NCBI GenBank assembly: GCA_020833225.1 | Contig: JAJHQS010000012.1 | Coordinates: forward strand, 1-34,475 | DNA from: Desulfurococcaceae archaeon | GTDB lineage: Archaea; Thermoproteota; Thermoprotei_A; Sulfolobales; Desulfurococcaceae | Reading direction: 5' to 3' | Length of the DNA: 34,475 nt | In this document: positions 26,019 through 33,835 of the stretch, one piece after another | Layout of the letters: every line of letters begins with the position of its first letter | Position numbering within the stretch: the first letter of the stretch is position 1 | Program-made: the position numbers and the translations under genes | Notes under the pieces: model-generated | What the model was told of the DNA's origin: nothing | What the model saw: only the letters and a program-made list of their open reading frames with translations | Databases searched by the model: none

Positions 26019-26939
26019 CTAGATCTCTACTTCACTAATTACGTCTTCACCCATTGGTATATCTACAACTAATTTAGCTTTAATTTTTCCTTCGGCGTAG
26101 CCTAGTAGGCTATCGCTTATTAGTTGCTCTATGTCTTTTAGACAAGTAGTACAACCTTCAAGCGTGAAAACTATTTTTCTTTCTTCTAATATCCTAGTTT
26201 TTCCATAAATCTCCTTATTAGGTTCATAATTCTCAACTATAGTAAGACACTTCTTCTTAGCTAAATCAACTTCGCCACATACCTCGAGTCTCACAGATCT
26301 AGCTCTTGATTTACTAGTATAATCCTCTATAACCCTGTATACACCGCTCTTTTCATCAAAGACTACTTTAGGTGTACGAGTTACCCTGTAAATCCAGTTT
26401 ACTTTTCCAGTAAATCCGCCATTATTAGTCATGACCTCTCCTACTACTTCACCACTATATTCACTCTTAATGTTTAATTCAACGCGCTTTACAGGTATTT
26501 TTGAGGGATCTAGGCAAAGACCTACGATACCACTATAGGGTTCTTTAATTACCCTAAATCCTGGTGCATTTATGTGGAGCCAGGGGCCTTGAAAAATAGA
26601 CTTAGAAGAAGCAGCGTAAAATCCACTATTACATAGCTCATCTAAAATTATAGTATCAGTCGTGATCTTTTTAACAGGATTTATATTTATCTTTAACTCA
26701 AAGTATTTTCCACGCTTGTAGTAGTCTAATATAACTCGACCAAGCTCTAATTCAAGAATACTTGGAAGCACTATTCTATCTCTCTCAATTCTAATATTAG
26801 ATTTGAAATCTCCTAGTTTACCATGTCTAATTATTGTTAAGACAAAAAATATGAGTATAAATATCGCTAATATAAAAACACCTACCACGATGCCTACATC
26901 ACTATTAATCCTAACAGTAATATAATAATCTATAAACAT
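26019..26939 (-). CDS. Hypothetical one-pass membrane protein
   Basis: 306 aa, not recognised. One hydrophobic helix (about residues 14-37, 'VGIVVGVFILAIFILIFF' and on) is followed by a basic turn 'RHGK' and a long, strand-rich domain. The helix precedes positive residues, which suggests N-out/C-in topology with a cytoplasmic soluble part, though this is weak. The cysteine pair 'EGCTTCLKD' near residue 275, plus a few other cysteines, might form disulfides or bind metal. It stands alone between the lipoate genes and a gene-poor stretch. A beta-sandwich fold is my impression only. Confidence 0.7.
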   Translation of the reverse strand: MFIDYYITVRINSDVGIVVGVFILAIFILIFFVLTIIRHGKLGDFKSNIRIERDRIVLPSILELELGRVILDYYKRGKYFELKININPVKKITTDTIILDELCNSGFYAASSKSIFQGPWLHINAPGFRVIKEPYSGIVGLCLDPSKIPVKRVELNIKSEYSGEVVGEVMTNNGGFTGKVNWIYRVTRTPKVVFDEKSGVYRVIEDYTSKSRARSVRLEVCGEVDLAKKKCLTIVENYEPNKEIYGKTRILEERKIVFTLEGCTTCLKDIEQLISDSLLGYAEGKIKAKLVVDIPMGEDVISEVEI

Positions 26940-26974
26940 ATCGCCACCAATTATTGTTCCTTACGAATACAATT

Positions 26975-27007
26975 TAATCTTTAGCTAAAACATTTCTCTA
27001 AAGATTA
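26975..27007. repeat. Perfect 10-bp inverted repeat, 13-nt loop
   Basis: TAATCTTTAG (26975-26984) and CTAAAGATTA (26998-27007) are exact reverse complements. The repeat lies 36 bases ahead of the membrane protein start on the minus strand, in otherwise empty sequence. It could be an operator or an RNA hairpin in that gene's leader. Confidence 0.55.
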
Positions 27008-27120
27008 CATTGAGATATAAGAAGTTAACTAATATTTATTTTGATGATTTTTGAGTAATATGTATTCTTAAATGCTTTAAACTACTAGATCTATATGGGC
27101 TGTTTCCGTAAATAAGACTG

Positions 27121-27130
27121 GTATAATAAT
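27121..27130 (+). promoter_or_regulatory. TATA box for the 34-aa ORF
   Basis: GTATAATAAT is centred 25 bases before the ATG at 27150, the spacing expected for a leaderless archaeal transcript. Confidence 0.45.
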
Positions 27131-27149
27131 CTTTATACGTGAAGTCGCG

Positions 27150-27254
27150 ATGGCTGCTCTTAGTGGAAATATTTTTAATGCATTAATGGCTAGTGGAGGA
27201 GCATTATTACTAATACTATCACTTATGATACTTAGGCGTGTTATTTACAAGTAA
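27150..27254 (+). CDS. Small hydrophobic protein, 34 aa
   Basis: Short ATG-started ORF. Residues about 8-29 form one membrane helix rich in Leu, Ile, Met and Ala, followed by a basic tail ('RRVIYK'), which predicts a tiny single-pass membrane protein with its C-terminus inside. No ribosome-binding site is seen, but a TATA box 25 bases upstream fits leaderless expression. No family is recognised. The clean helix-plus-basic-tail pattern makes a real gene more likely than chance. Confidence 0.5.
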   Translation: MAALSGNIFNALMASGGALLLILSLMILRRVIYK

Positions 27255-27312
27255 TAGGGGTCTAGCGAGGTCGGTTTCATCACTCTCCATGAAATCAGAT
27301 GCGGGACTCCTA
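27255..27312 (+). other. Possible structured RNA element with two stems
   Basis: A GC-richer island follows the 34-aa ORF. TAGGGGTC (27255-27262) pairs with GACTCCTA (27305-27312) and GGTTTCAT (27273-27280) pairs with ATGAAATC (27289-27296), each stem with one G-U. Between them is an internal loop of 10 and 8 nt. The shape recalls an archaeal H/ACA guide pocket, but no ACA box follows the lower stem. It may be a 3' UTR structure. Strand is arbitrary. Confidence 0.3.
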
Positions 27313-27515
27313 ATTTATTCTTCACACCCTACTAGTAAATAGTGAAATAAGGGAGTATTAAGTTAAAACCATAAAATTCTATCTGTGGACTATTACGTGT
27401 AGTTTAGTGAAAGTACTCATAAACTATTTTGAGTTAACTAATACTTTTATAAGGGTTTTAGTATAGAATAGATATGTGAGTATACTAGTGGTGTATAACG
27501 AGAGGTTTTGTTCTA

Positions 27516-27647
27516 ATGGGGAAAACTAAGAAGAAGACTCAACGAGAGGAGATTAAGGAAGAGTCTTTGTTAAAGTGGATTATGGATCCTAAAAGCCCAG
27601 CATATATAAGGAAAAAGCTTTTAGAGGCAATTGAGAGTGGTACTTAA
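27516..27647 (+). CDS. Small charged protein, 43 aa
   Basis: ATG-started ORF with a basic N-terminus ('GKTKKKTQR') and a helical C-terminal half containing 'LLKWIMDPKSPAYIRKKLL'. A GAGAGGT sequence about 11 bases upstream and a TATA-like CTTTTATAAG near 27443 support expression. The pattern of Trp, Asp-Pro and Tyr-Ile-Arg looks constrained rather than random. Function unknown; possibly a small nucleic-acid-binding or adaptor protein. Between 27313 and 27515 I see only this gene's promoter. Confidence 0.55.
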   Translation: MGKTKKKTQREEIKEESLLKWIMDPKSPAYIRKKLLEAIESGT

Positions 27648-27810
27648 GTATTCTGCTAATGTTTATGTTCTCTAAATAAATAATCTATTACACTCGAGAA
27701 CACGTTCTCTAGATCTATAATTCCTAGTTGAGACGATTATAAAAGTAAAATTTTGCAGATGATTTTAACTAAATAGGGTTTTATAATGTAAGTTATAGTA
27801 GGTGTTAATT

Positions 27811-27827
27811 TACGAGCTCTACTCGTA
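27811..27827 (+). promoter_or_regulatory. Palindrome in the leader of the KaiC-like gene
   Basis: TACGAG and CTCGTA are a perfect 6-bp inverted repeat around a 5-nt spacer, 15 bases before the ATG at 27842. A TATA-like GTTTTATAAT at about 27777 would place the transcript start near 27805-27810, so the element lies at the very 5' end of the mRNA: an operator or a leader hairpin. Confidence 0.4.
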
Positions 27828-27841
27828 CTAGTAGTGGCGTT

Positions 27842-28675
27842 ATGAGGGTGTCAACTGGTATTAGAGAGCTTGATGATGCTCTTGAGGGTGGTATACCTAA
27901 GGGTAGTTGGGTTGCTATTACCGGTGAGCCTGGTACTGGTAAATCTATTTTATGTATGCATTATGCGTGGGCGGGTCTTCAAGCTGGTGATCCAGTGGTC
28001 TATGTGACAACTGAAGCTGAGTTTAGAGATGTTGTTAGACAAGCTAGAATGTTTGGTATGGATTTTGAGGCTCGTAGGGTATATGATATTTCTAGTAGAG
28101 AAGAACCTACTGAGACGCCTGAAATTGTTGTTATTGATATTTTCGGCTTATTAAAGATTGCGAGGCAATTAACTGAGAGTTTTGAGGCTAGTGGTGAGAG
28201 TATTAAAGAGGCGGTTAAGAAGAGGAGATATGTTGCACTAGATATTCAGACGTTAATAGCAGCTATACATGAGGCTTATAGGATATTAGGTGTTTTAAGA
28301 GAAGAGAAGGCTAAATCACCATATAGACATGTAAGATTAATAATTGACTCTATGAGTGCTTTTTGGGCTGATAAACCAGCTATGGCTAGGAAATATAGTT
28401 ATGATTTAAAAATAGCTACACATAGAGAAAATGTAACAGCTTACTTAGTATCACAATACGCTATGACAACAAGATCTACTTTTGGATTTGGACTAGAACA
28501 CATAGCTGATGGAGTCTTCCACCTATGGATAGAAGATGTTGAAAAAACACGTATAGTTCAAAGATACATGATTATTAAGAAAATGAGAATGACAAATCAC
28601 GTAAAAACAGCATTTAAATTAGACATAGTGCCAGGTAAAGGAATAGTACTAGAATCACTCACTAAGACCCAGTAA
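27842..28675 (+). CDS. KaiC/RadA-like single-domain ATPase
   Basis: RecA-superfamily ATPase, 277 aa. The N-terminus 'STGIRELDDALEGGIPKGS' is the KaiC-family lead, followed by Walker A 'GEPGTGKS' (28-35), 'VVYVTTEAE', Walker B 'LIIDSMSAFW' (about 162-172) and 'HIADGVFHLW' near the end. Only one ATPase domain is present, unlike double-domain clock KaiC. Many crenarchaea carry several such proteins with little-known roles in signalling, DNA repair or archaellum control (FlaH-like). It ends four bases from the convergent DNA glycosylase. Function beyond ATP binding is not shown. Confidence 0.9.
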   Translation: MRVSTGIRELDDALEGGIPKGSWVAITGEPGTGKSILCMHYAWAGLQAGDPVVYVTTEAEFRDVVRQARMFGMDFEARRVYDISSREEPTETPEIVVIDIFGLLKIARQLTESFEASGESIKEAVKKRRYVALDIQTLIAAIHEAYRILGVLREEKAKSPYRHVRLIIDSMSAFWADKPAMARKYSYDLKIATHRENVTAYLVSQYAMTTRSTFGFGLEHIADGVFHLWIEDVEKTRIVQRYMIIKKMRMTNHVKTAFKLDIVPGKGIVLESLTKTQ

Positions 28676-28679
28676 ATGC

Positions 28680-29624
28680 CTACTCTTCACAAAACCCCCT
28701 CATATTCACCGGTGAGGGTTTAACACTAGAAATCGGTAGTAGTAATCCTCTCTTAACCCTCTCAACAGCTTTACTTAACACCTCAGCATCTAGCGTTATA
28801 GTTACAGCTAGTGCTGCAAGACCAGCCCATTGGCCCCATCTCTGAACCCAGTATTCTTCAACTCCTCTCTCACTAATACCATAAGCTATGTTTACAATTC
28901 TCTTTAACCACTTATCTATAGGTGGGAGTTCATATCTCCTAGTTGAGAGAATTAGAGCTAATCTTGCTGTATAAGAACCTACACCTTTAATCCTCTTTAA
29001 TAAGTTCTCAGCTTCTCGTGTATTTAGATTAATAAGATCCTCATATCTGATAAACTCTTCAACAATACTCTTAGCTATGCGTAAGATCGTCTCAGCACGA
29101 TAACCTAAACCAGCGATTTTTAATTTCTCAGGCTCACTGAGAACTTCTAGTGGTGTTGGAGGTCTTAGTAAAGTAGTATCTTCAACATATATGTACTTGC
29201 CGTAAACTTTTATAAACTTATGTATCATCCTCCAGCCTTGTTTAAAACTAGCATTTTGTTGACAAGTAGCTACTATTAAAGCCCACCATAGATCACTAGA
29301 TCTAAGCCTCCATCCATGGAAAGCTCTCACAAAGTTCGAAAGCAAGAGATCTTCTGAGGCGATTTTGTAAAATTCTGAGAGATCTTCGTGAACACCAAGC
29401 ATCCATTTAAGCTTCTCCACAAGATCTTTTTCACAGATCTCTGAGTATATTTCATAATCCCCACTCCAGTAAACCTTAGCAACAGCTAAACTCTTACTCC
29501 ATGGTATATATGTGTATGCACAATTATCACTTAGCCAAAAACACAAATTATACACATTCATGGTTTTCTCAAAATCTACATTAACACCGCTAAATTTACC
29601 GTGAGCACAGAGAGTTAATTTCAA
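28680..29624 (-). CDS. DNA glycosylase, HhH-GPD superfamily (AlkA/OGG-like)
   Basis: Base-excision repair enzyme, 314 aa. An N-terminal domain precedes the helix-hairpin-helix 'LLKRIKGVGSYTARLAL' (about 208-224), and the GPD-type catalytic aspartate is D237 in 'PPIDKWLKR'. The lysine that makes OGG1/EndoIII bifunctional lyases is not found at its usual place in the hairpin ('VGSYTA'), so an AlkA-like monofunctional glycosylase is more likely. The aromatic-rich N-terminal region could recognise the damaged base. There is no EndoIII-type cysteine cluster at the C-terminus. TTG start with GGTGTC eight bases ahead. Confidence 0.87.
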   Translation of the reverse strand: MKLTLCAHGKFSGVNVDFEKTMNVYNLCFWLSDNCAYTYIPWSKSLAVAKVYWSGDYEIYSEICEKDLVEKLKWMLGVHEDLSEFYKIASEDLLLSNFVRAFHGWRLRSSDLWWALIVATCQQNASFKQGWRMIHKFIKVYGKYIYVEDTTLLRPPTPLEVLSEPEKLKIAGLGYRAETILRIAKSIVEEFIRYEDLINLNTREAENLLKRIKGVGSYTARLALILSTRRYELPPIDKWLKRIVNIAYGISERGVEEYWVQRWGQWAGLAALAVTITLDAEVLSKAVERVKRGLLLPISSVKPSPVNMRGFCEE

Positions 29625-29724
29625 GTAGACACCACTAATACAATAGATAATAAGTGAGTTAAAACAGCGCGGTATTCAATATGCGTAGAATGTAGAATAT
29701 ATCAAAAAATCTTAAAGTGCAGTT

Positions 29725-30507
29725 TCAAGCTCTTTTCCTCTTAACTAAGAGCATTATAAGGACTATTATTATGAACACCGCTATTAGAACGCCTAATATT
29801 ACTAGGCTTGGTATTTTTTCTGGCGGTGTCTGAGGCGTCGTAGTACTGTATGGTGGGGTGCGTGTTGGGGTGATTGATGTTGTTTCTATTGGTGTTTGTG
29901 TTGGTGTTGTTGTGGGGGTTGTTGTAGGGGTCTCTGGTATTTCTATTGTACTATAGAGTGTTATGTAGGCTTGTCCATAACCATTAATAATGATATTTGT
30001 ACTTTCCGCTGTACTCTCTACATTATAGTTAACCTCTACTGGTGTTATATTTACATTGTATTTTCCAGTAATTTTAATCTCTACTATGACCACTGATCCT
30101 AGTTCTCTCAGAGGTGTTGTGTCTACGCTGTTAATATATGCTCCAAGACCACTCTCGGAGAACATGTTAGTAGCTGTGAAGAGTGCTGAGATCTCTCCAT
30201 TACCACATGCAAGTATTATCAAGCTCTTATTCTCCTCACTATACTCAACCCCCGAGATAACTAGGTCTTCGCTAACAGTATAATTTAATAGTGTGAGCTT
30301 AGAGTCCTCGCCGAAGATGTTAATAGGAACTACGACGTAGTTGCAGTCAGGTAAATTAATGGTCATATTAACTATTAGTATACCAGTATTCTCAAATGGG
30401 TCATATACAAGCATATAGTGTACTCTACTCACAGCTTCACTGTGAACTATACTAGGTAGTAGTAGCGTTAAAATTACAAGTGCTATTAGTGTTCTTTTGG
30501 CTTGCAT
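29725..30507 (-). CDS. Cell-surface protein with signal peptide, Thr/Pro stalk and C-terminal anchor
   Basis: 260 aa, not assigned to a family. A signal peptide covers residues 1-24 ('LIALVILTLLLPSIVHSEAV'). A strand-rich external domain (about 25-190) contains a pair of cysteines that may form a disulfide. A low-complexity Thr/Pro stalk follows (about 193-228), then a membrane helix (about 230-254) ending in 'KRKRA'. This is the layout of crenarchaeal S-layer-associated or binding proteins, with the stalk likely O-glycosylated. It is divergent from the nuclease-like gene. ATG start at 30507. Confidence 0.8.
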   Translation of the reverse strand: MQAKRTLIALVILTLLLPSIVHSEAVSRVHYMLVYDPFENTGILIVNMTINLPDCNYVVVPINIFGEDSKLTLLNYTVSEDLVISGVEYSEENKSLIILACGNGEISALFTATNMFSESGLGAYINSVDTTPLRELGSVVIVEIKITGKYNVNITPVEVNYNVESTAESTNIIINGYGQAYITLYSTIEIPETPTTTPTTTPTQTPIETTSITPTRTPPYSTTTPQTPPEKIPSLVILGVLIAVFIIIVLIMLLVKRKRA

Positions 30508-30590
30508 TTAATCATCCCATGTGAGATAAAGTTTAGACTTGGATTAATAAGTGTCGTATGTGATAATTACAGTTCAGCGTGGTGGGTTTT

Positions 30591-31430
30591 TTGAGTAGTG
30601 AGAAACCTAGGGTTCTCTCAGCTAGGAGAAGGGGTTTTGCTAGTGAGCGTATTGCTATAGGTGTTCTTGAGGAATTGGGTTATAGGGTATTAGAGACTAG
30701 TAAGAAGATTGTTCTTGGCGATACTGAGATCGGGGAGATAGATGTTCTCGTTGAGGATTCTAGGGGTGAGAAATATGCTGTTGAAGTTAAAGCTGGGAGA
30801 TTAGATGTTGGTGGTGTTAGACAAGCATATGTTAATGCATTAGTACTTGGTGTTAAGCCAATGGTTGTGTGTAAAGGTTTTGCTGATGAAGCTGCAAGAG
30901 AACTTGCTGAAAGGCTCGGTGTAAGAGTAGTTCAACTCTCAGATGTATTTTTAGTTGAGAGTGAAGAGATCTATAGTATTGTGAGAGAAGTCGTAGAAGA
31001 GGTCCTCACAGAGTACTTTGAGCTCTTTTATGGCTACACTGTACAGTTAAAACAAGAACAATATGAATTACTCTCAGTGATATATAGCTCTAGTAGTATT
31101 GAAGAAGCAGCTGAAAAACTCAATGTAGATGTATCTACCCTAGCTAGACGTATTGATGATTTGAGAAGACAAGGCATTATTCCAAAGTGGGCTTCGAAGT
31201 ATAATAGTGTTAGACGGATAGCTCAAATACTACTACAAAAGCAGAGTGTTATAAGCGCGCTGGAAGAAAGCAGGAGACTAGTAGAGAGCTTAAAGAATCT
31301 ATTAGACCAGTTAAAACTACTACAGGGAACTCTACACTCACTAGCACAACAACTTACTAAGACACAGCAAATACTCTCAAAACTAGAGAAACAAGGCGAA
31401 GAGGAAATTAAAGCAAAAACAACTAGCTAA
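30591..31430 (+). CDS. RecB-family nuclease domain fused to winged helix and coiled coil
   Basis: About 279 aa. The N-terminal PD-(D/E)xK domain keeps its active-site residues, counted from an upstream GTG at 30579: E24 in 'GFASERIA', D55 in 'GEIDVLVED', E69-x-K71 in 'AVEVKAG', and Q82 in 'VRQAYVNA'. A winged-helix segment follows ('SSSIEEAAEKLNVDVSTLARRIDDLRRQGI', about 175-205), then a heptad-rich coiled coil to the end. The combination suggests a DNA-binding nuclease that oligomerises, of the archaeal 'predicted RecB-family endonuclease' type. Start choice: TTG 30591 follows GGTGGTGGG; GTG codons at 30579 and 30582 are alternatives. No toxin/antitoxin or restriction partner is adjacent. 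Confidence 0.83.
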   Translation: MSSEKPRVLSARRRGFASERIAIGVLEELGYRVLETSKKIVLGDTEIGEIDVLVEDSRGEKYAVEVKAGRLDVGGVRQAYVNALVLGVKPMVVCKGFADEAARELAERLGVRVVQLSDVFLVESEEIYSIVREVVEEVLTEYFELFYGYTVQLKQEQYELLSVIYSSSSIEEAAEKLNVDVSTLARRIDDLRRQGIIPKWASKYNSVRRIAQILLQKQSVISALEESRRLVESLKNLLDQLKLLQGTLHSLAQQLTKTQQILSKLEKQGEEEIKAKTTS

Positions 31431-31629
31431 GAACACTGTGGAAAACTATATCCTCCAAACTCCGCGGAAGATCTTTTTAGAACATACTACGTAATATATC
31501 AGGGTTTTTCGCCCATAAGTAACCATGTAAATAACTAGTTGAAACAAGTACTCGGATATCGTCTATGATGTATCTCTTTTTAAGTTTAGAGTTTTTAGAT
31601 TGTATTATTGTGAAATCAGGGATTTATTT

Positions 31630-32865
31630 ATGGATGTTAAAGGTAAGCGGGGATTATGTGTCTATGTTGTATCTTCTCTTTTAGGTTTAGAAGTAGGTTT
31701 AAGGCTAGCTGATAGTGTTAAAAATATATGTAGTGCTCGTGGTGTGGAGTTTATAGGTCTATTTACTGAGAGAGACCTTGACAAAGTCTCTGAGTGTGAG
31801 GTTAACGTAGTACTTGTTGCTACTGGTGGGACAGAGCATATAGTGGTAAAACTTGCTGAAAACTCTAAGTTAACGTATTTATTCTACACCGAGGAATATA
31901 ATAGTTTACCAGCAACTATTGAGGCTTTAGCTTATCTAAGAGAGCGTGGAGTACGAGTAGAGGTTAAACTCTTTAATATTGAGGTGTTTACGAGTATTTT
32001 AGATATTCTTAAAAGATCTGTGGAGGCATATTGGAGAATTAAGAATTGTAAATTTGGAGTAATTGGTGGTATAAGTCCTTGGCTAGTCTATAGTAAAACC
32101 CCTCGTGATATTTTAGAGAGGATTATTGGGGGTGTTGTAGAGATACCGTTGAGTGTATTTTATAAGTATATTGAAGAGTCTACGTATAGTGAAGACCTCT
32201 TAGAGAATTTACTGAGAAGTGCTCGTAGAGTTGAAGTGTCTCGAGAAGATGTAATAAGAGCTCTAAGAGTTTATAGTGCTCTTAAGAGAATAATTGAAGA
32301 TCATGGCCTCTGTGGTTTTACAATAAAGTGTTTTGACTTAGTAAAAGATCTTGACGTAACAGCTTGTTTAGCATTATCGCTCCTTAATAGAGATCTAGTA
32401 GTAGCTGGTTGTGAAGGCGATGTTCCACTAATGATCTCAATGGCTATTGGAGCGTGGAGTACTAGTAAGCCCGTCTTTATGGGTAATATTGCCTCTGTTA
32501 AGCCAGATGAAATAATACTAGCACACTGTACGAGTTATATTCCATTAAAATGCCCATATGAACTACATACACACTTTGAATCAGGTAGGAGTGTTGGTGT
32601 TAGCGTGAGGTTTCCCGTAGGTAGCCAGGTTACTGTGTTTAGAGTTGACTCTAGACTTGAAAAACTAAGAGTTATTATTGGAGAAATTCTTAGTCATGAG
32701 TGGAGAAATACGTTATGTAGAACTCAAATTAGAATTAAACTTAAGAATTCTGAGAAGATAATTAAGGAGAGTATTGGAAATCACTATGCCTTAGTACTAG
32801 GAGATCATGTTGAGGAATTAACTACTACAGCTAGATTACTAGGTATGAGTGTGGAGAATATTTAA
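31630..32865 (+). CDS. L-fucose/L-arabinose isomerase-like protein
   Basis: About 411 aa. The C-terminal half has the sugar-isomerase signature: 'FTIKCFDLVKDLDVTACLALSLLN', 'VAGCEGDVPLMISMAIGAW', 'SKPVFMGNIASVKPDEIILAHCT' (metal-binding Glu, Asp and His positions of the FucI/AraA C-terminal region). The N-terminal half is shorter than in true FucI (about 590 aa), as in many archaeal 'fucose isomerase-like' proteins of unproven substrate. The frame is open from a TTG at 31600. I prefer ATG 31630 because a TATA-like CTTTTTAAG (31575-31583) would put the transcript start near 31605. No sugar transport or kinase genes are close. Substrate unknown. Confidence 0.78.
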   Translation: MDVKGKRGLCVYVVSSLLGLEVGLRLADSVKNICSARGVEFIGLFTERDLDKVSECEVNVVLVATGGTEHIVVKLAENSKLTYLFYTEEYNSLPATIEALAYLRERGVRVEVKLFNIEVFTSILDILKRSVEAYWRIKNCKFGVIGGISPWLVYSKTPRDILERIIGGVVEIPLSVFYKYIEESTYSEDLLENLLRSARRVEVSREDVIRALRVYSALKRIIEDHGLCGFTIKCFDLVKDLDVTACLALSLLNRDLVVAGCEGDVPLMISMAIGAWSTSKPVFMGNIASVKPDEIILAHCTSYIPLKCPYELHTHFESGRSVGVSVRFPVGSQVTVFRVDSRLEKLRVIIGEILSHEWRNTLCRTQIRIKLKNSEKIIKESIGNHYALVLGDHVEELTTTARLLGMSVENI

Positions 32866-32884
32866 TTAAGCTAAGATCTCTCTA

Positions 32885-33325
32885 TCAAATTCGCTTTTCA
32901 AGGAGTATTCTTTCTCTACAACCATTACTATATGGTCTAATATAGCTATAATCTCGTGTAAAAATTAATTTTGGATTTAAACATTTTAACACCATTTTAC
33001 ACACAGTTTCAGATATTAATTTACAGGAGTATCGTGTATCAACTCTTAATAGTAATGAGAGTTTAAGTATTGGGCAAGGGTTAATTGATATTGTTATGAG
33101 CTCTTGATCAGTTGATTTCTCAATTAAAACATGTTCTCTATGTAGTTTAAGGAAATCATAGTAGAATACCTTTAACACGTCACTCGCACTTTTAACACTA
33201 TTTCTCCTAGTGATACACCAGAAAACACCATAGATATAGAATACAGCGAGGCCAATATAGAGGATAAGCTTTATGAGAATATTAGGTTTGGGGTTAAGTA
33301 GAAGAGTTTTATTATTCAAATTCAC
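32885..33325 (-). CDS. Small membrane-anchored protein, unknown
   Basis: 146 aa. A hydrophobic helix covers about residues 16-40 ('LIKLILYIGLAVFYIYGVFW'), followed by a soluble part with five cysteines. The spacing around 'NPCPILKL', 'YSCKLISETVCKMVLKCLNPKL' and 'NGCRERI' reminds me of the C-terminal part of the L-2-amino-thiazoline-4-carboxylate hydrolase-like/DUF family ('..C..NP.L....T...G...C'), but this is weak. It lies opposite to both neighbours and ends 20 bases from the isomerase-like gene stop. A real gene is likely; function unknown. Confidence 0.6.
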   Translation of the reverse strand: MNLNNKTLLLNPKPNILIKLILYIGLAVFYIYGVFWCITRRNSVKSASDVLKVFYYDFLKLHREHVLIEKSTDQELITISINPCPILKLSLLLRVDTRYSCKLISETVCKMVLKCLNPKLIFTRDYSYIRPYSNGCRERILLEKRI

Positions 33326-33377
33326 ACCTATTATGGAGTATTAAAGATATATTTTTATCAATTAGAAATTCTCTTAA

Positions 33378-33833
33378 TTGTTAAGAACAGGTGTTCTCGT
33401 AGTGGTTTTTCTTGATGTAGATGAGTATGAGAGGTGGATGAAGAGCGCTATTAAGACCTTAGAATCTGCAAGACGTGATATTAAGCAGGGCGATTATAAT
33501 TGGGCTTGTTTTAAAGCACATCAGGCAGGTGAGAAAGCTCTAAAAGCACTATTATGGGGTGTTGGTTTACCTAGAACGGGACACGCACTTACACACTTAC
33601 TTAACTATATTATACGAGAACTCAATTTAGAAGTATCTAGTGATATTAAGAGCGCTTGTTTACTACTAGATAAGTATTATGTTCCAACACGTTATCCAAA
33701 TGCATGGGTTGAGGGTGTACCTGAAGACTACTATTCTGAGAGTGAAGCTGAAGATGCAGTAGTTAAAGCTAAGAGAATTATTGAGTGGGTTGAGGAGACT
33801 TGGAGAGAGTTATTGAGAAGAGGAGAGAGTTGA
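33378..33833 (+). CDS. HEPN domain protein
   Basis: Up to 151 aa, all helical, of the archaeal HEPN family. The lead 'ERWMKSAIKTLESARRDIKQGDYNWACFKAHQAGEKALKALL' (about 18-60) is highly typical, and 'LPRTGHALTHLL' carries an R-x6-H arrangement like the catalytic HEPN motif. It is followed two bases later by a minimal nucleotidyltransferase, the standard HEPN/MNT pairing. HEPN proteins in such pairs are often RNases inactivated by the MNT partner through AMPylation. Start uncertain: TTG 33378 sits about 27 bases after a TATA-like ATATATTTTT (33345-33355), while GTG 33402 gives a more usual N-terminus. Confidence 0.88.
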   Translation: MLRTGVLVVVFLDVDEYERWMKSAIKTLESARRDIKQGDYNWACFKAHQAGEKALKALLWGVGLPRTGHALTHLLNYIIRELNLEVSSDIKSACLLLDKYYVPTRYPNAWVEGVPEDYYSESEAEDAVVKAKRIIEWVEETWRELLRRGES

Positions 33834-33835
33834 GA

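Noticed and set aside
27050-27070. TTGATGA as a C box of another sRNA on the plus strand
   Set aside because: First base is not a purine and no CTGA follows at guide distance.
27265-27317. A second C/D box sRNA on the minus strand (GTGATGA at 27283-27277, CTGA at 27298-27295)
   Set aside because: The boxes are in the wrong order and spacing: 11 nt between CTGA and GTGATGA, no C box 12 nt before CTGA, and TAGA instead of CTGA at the D position.
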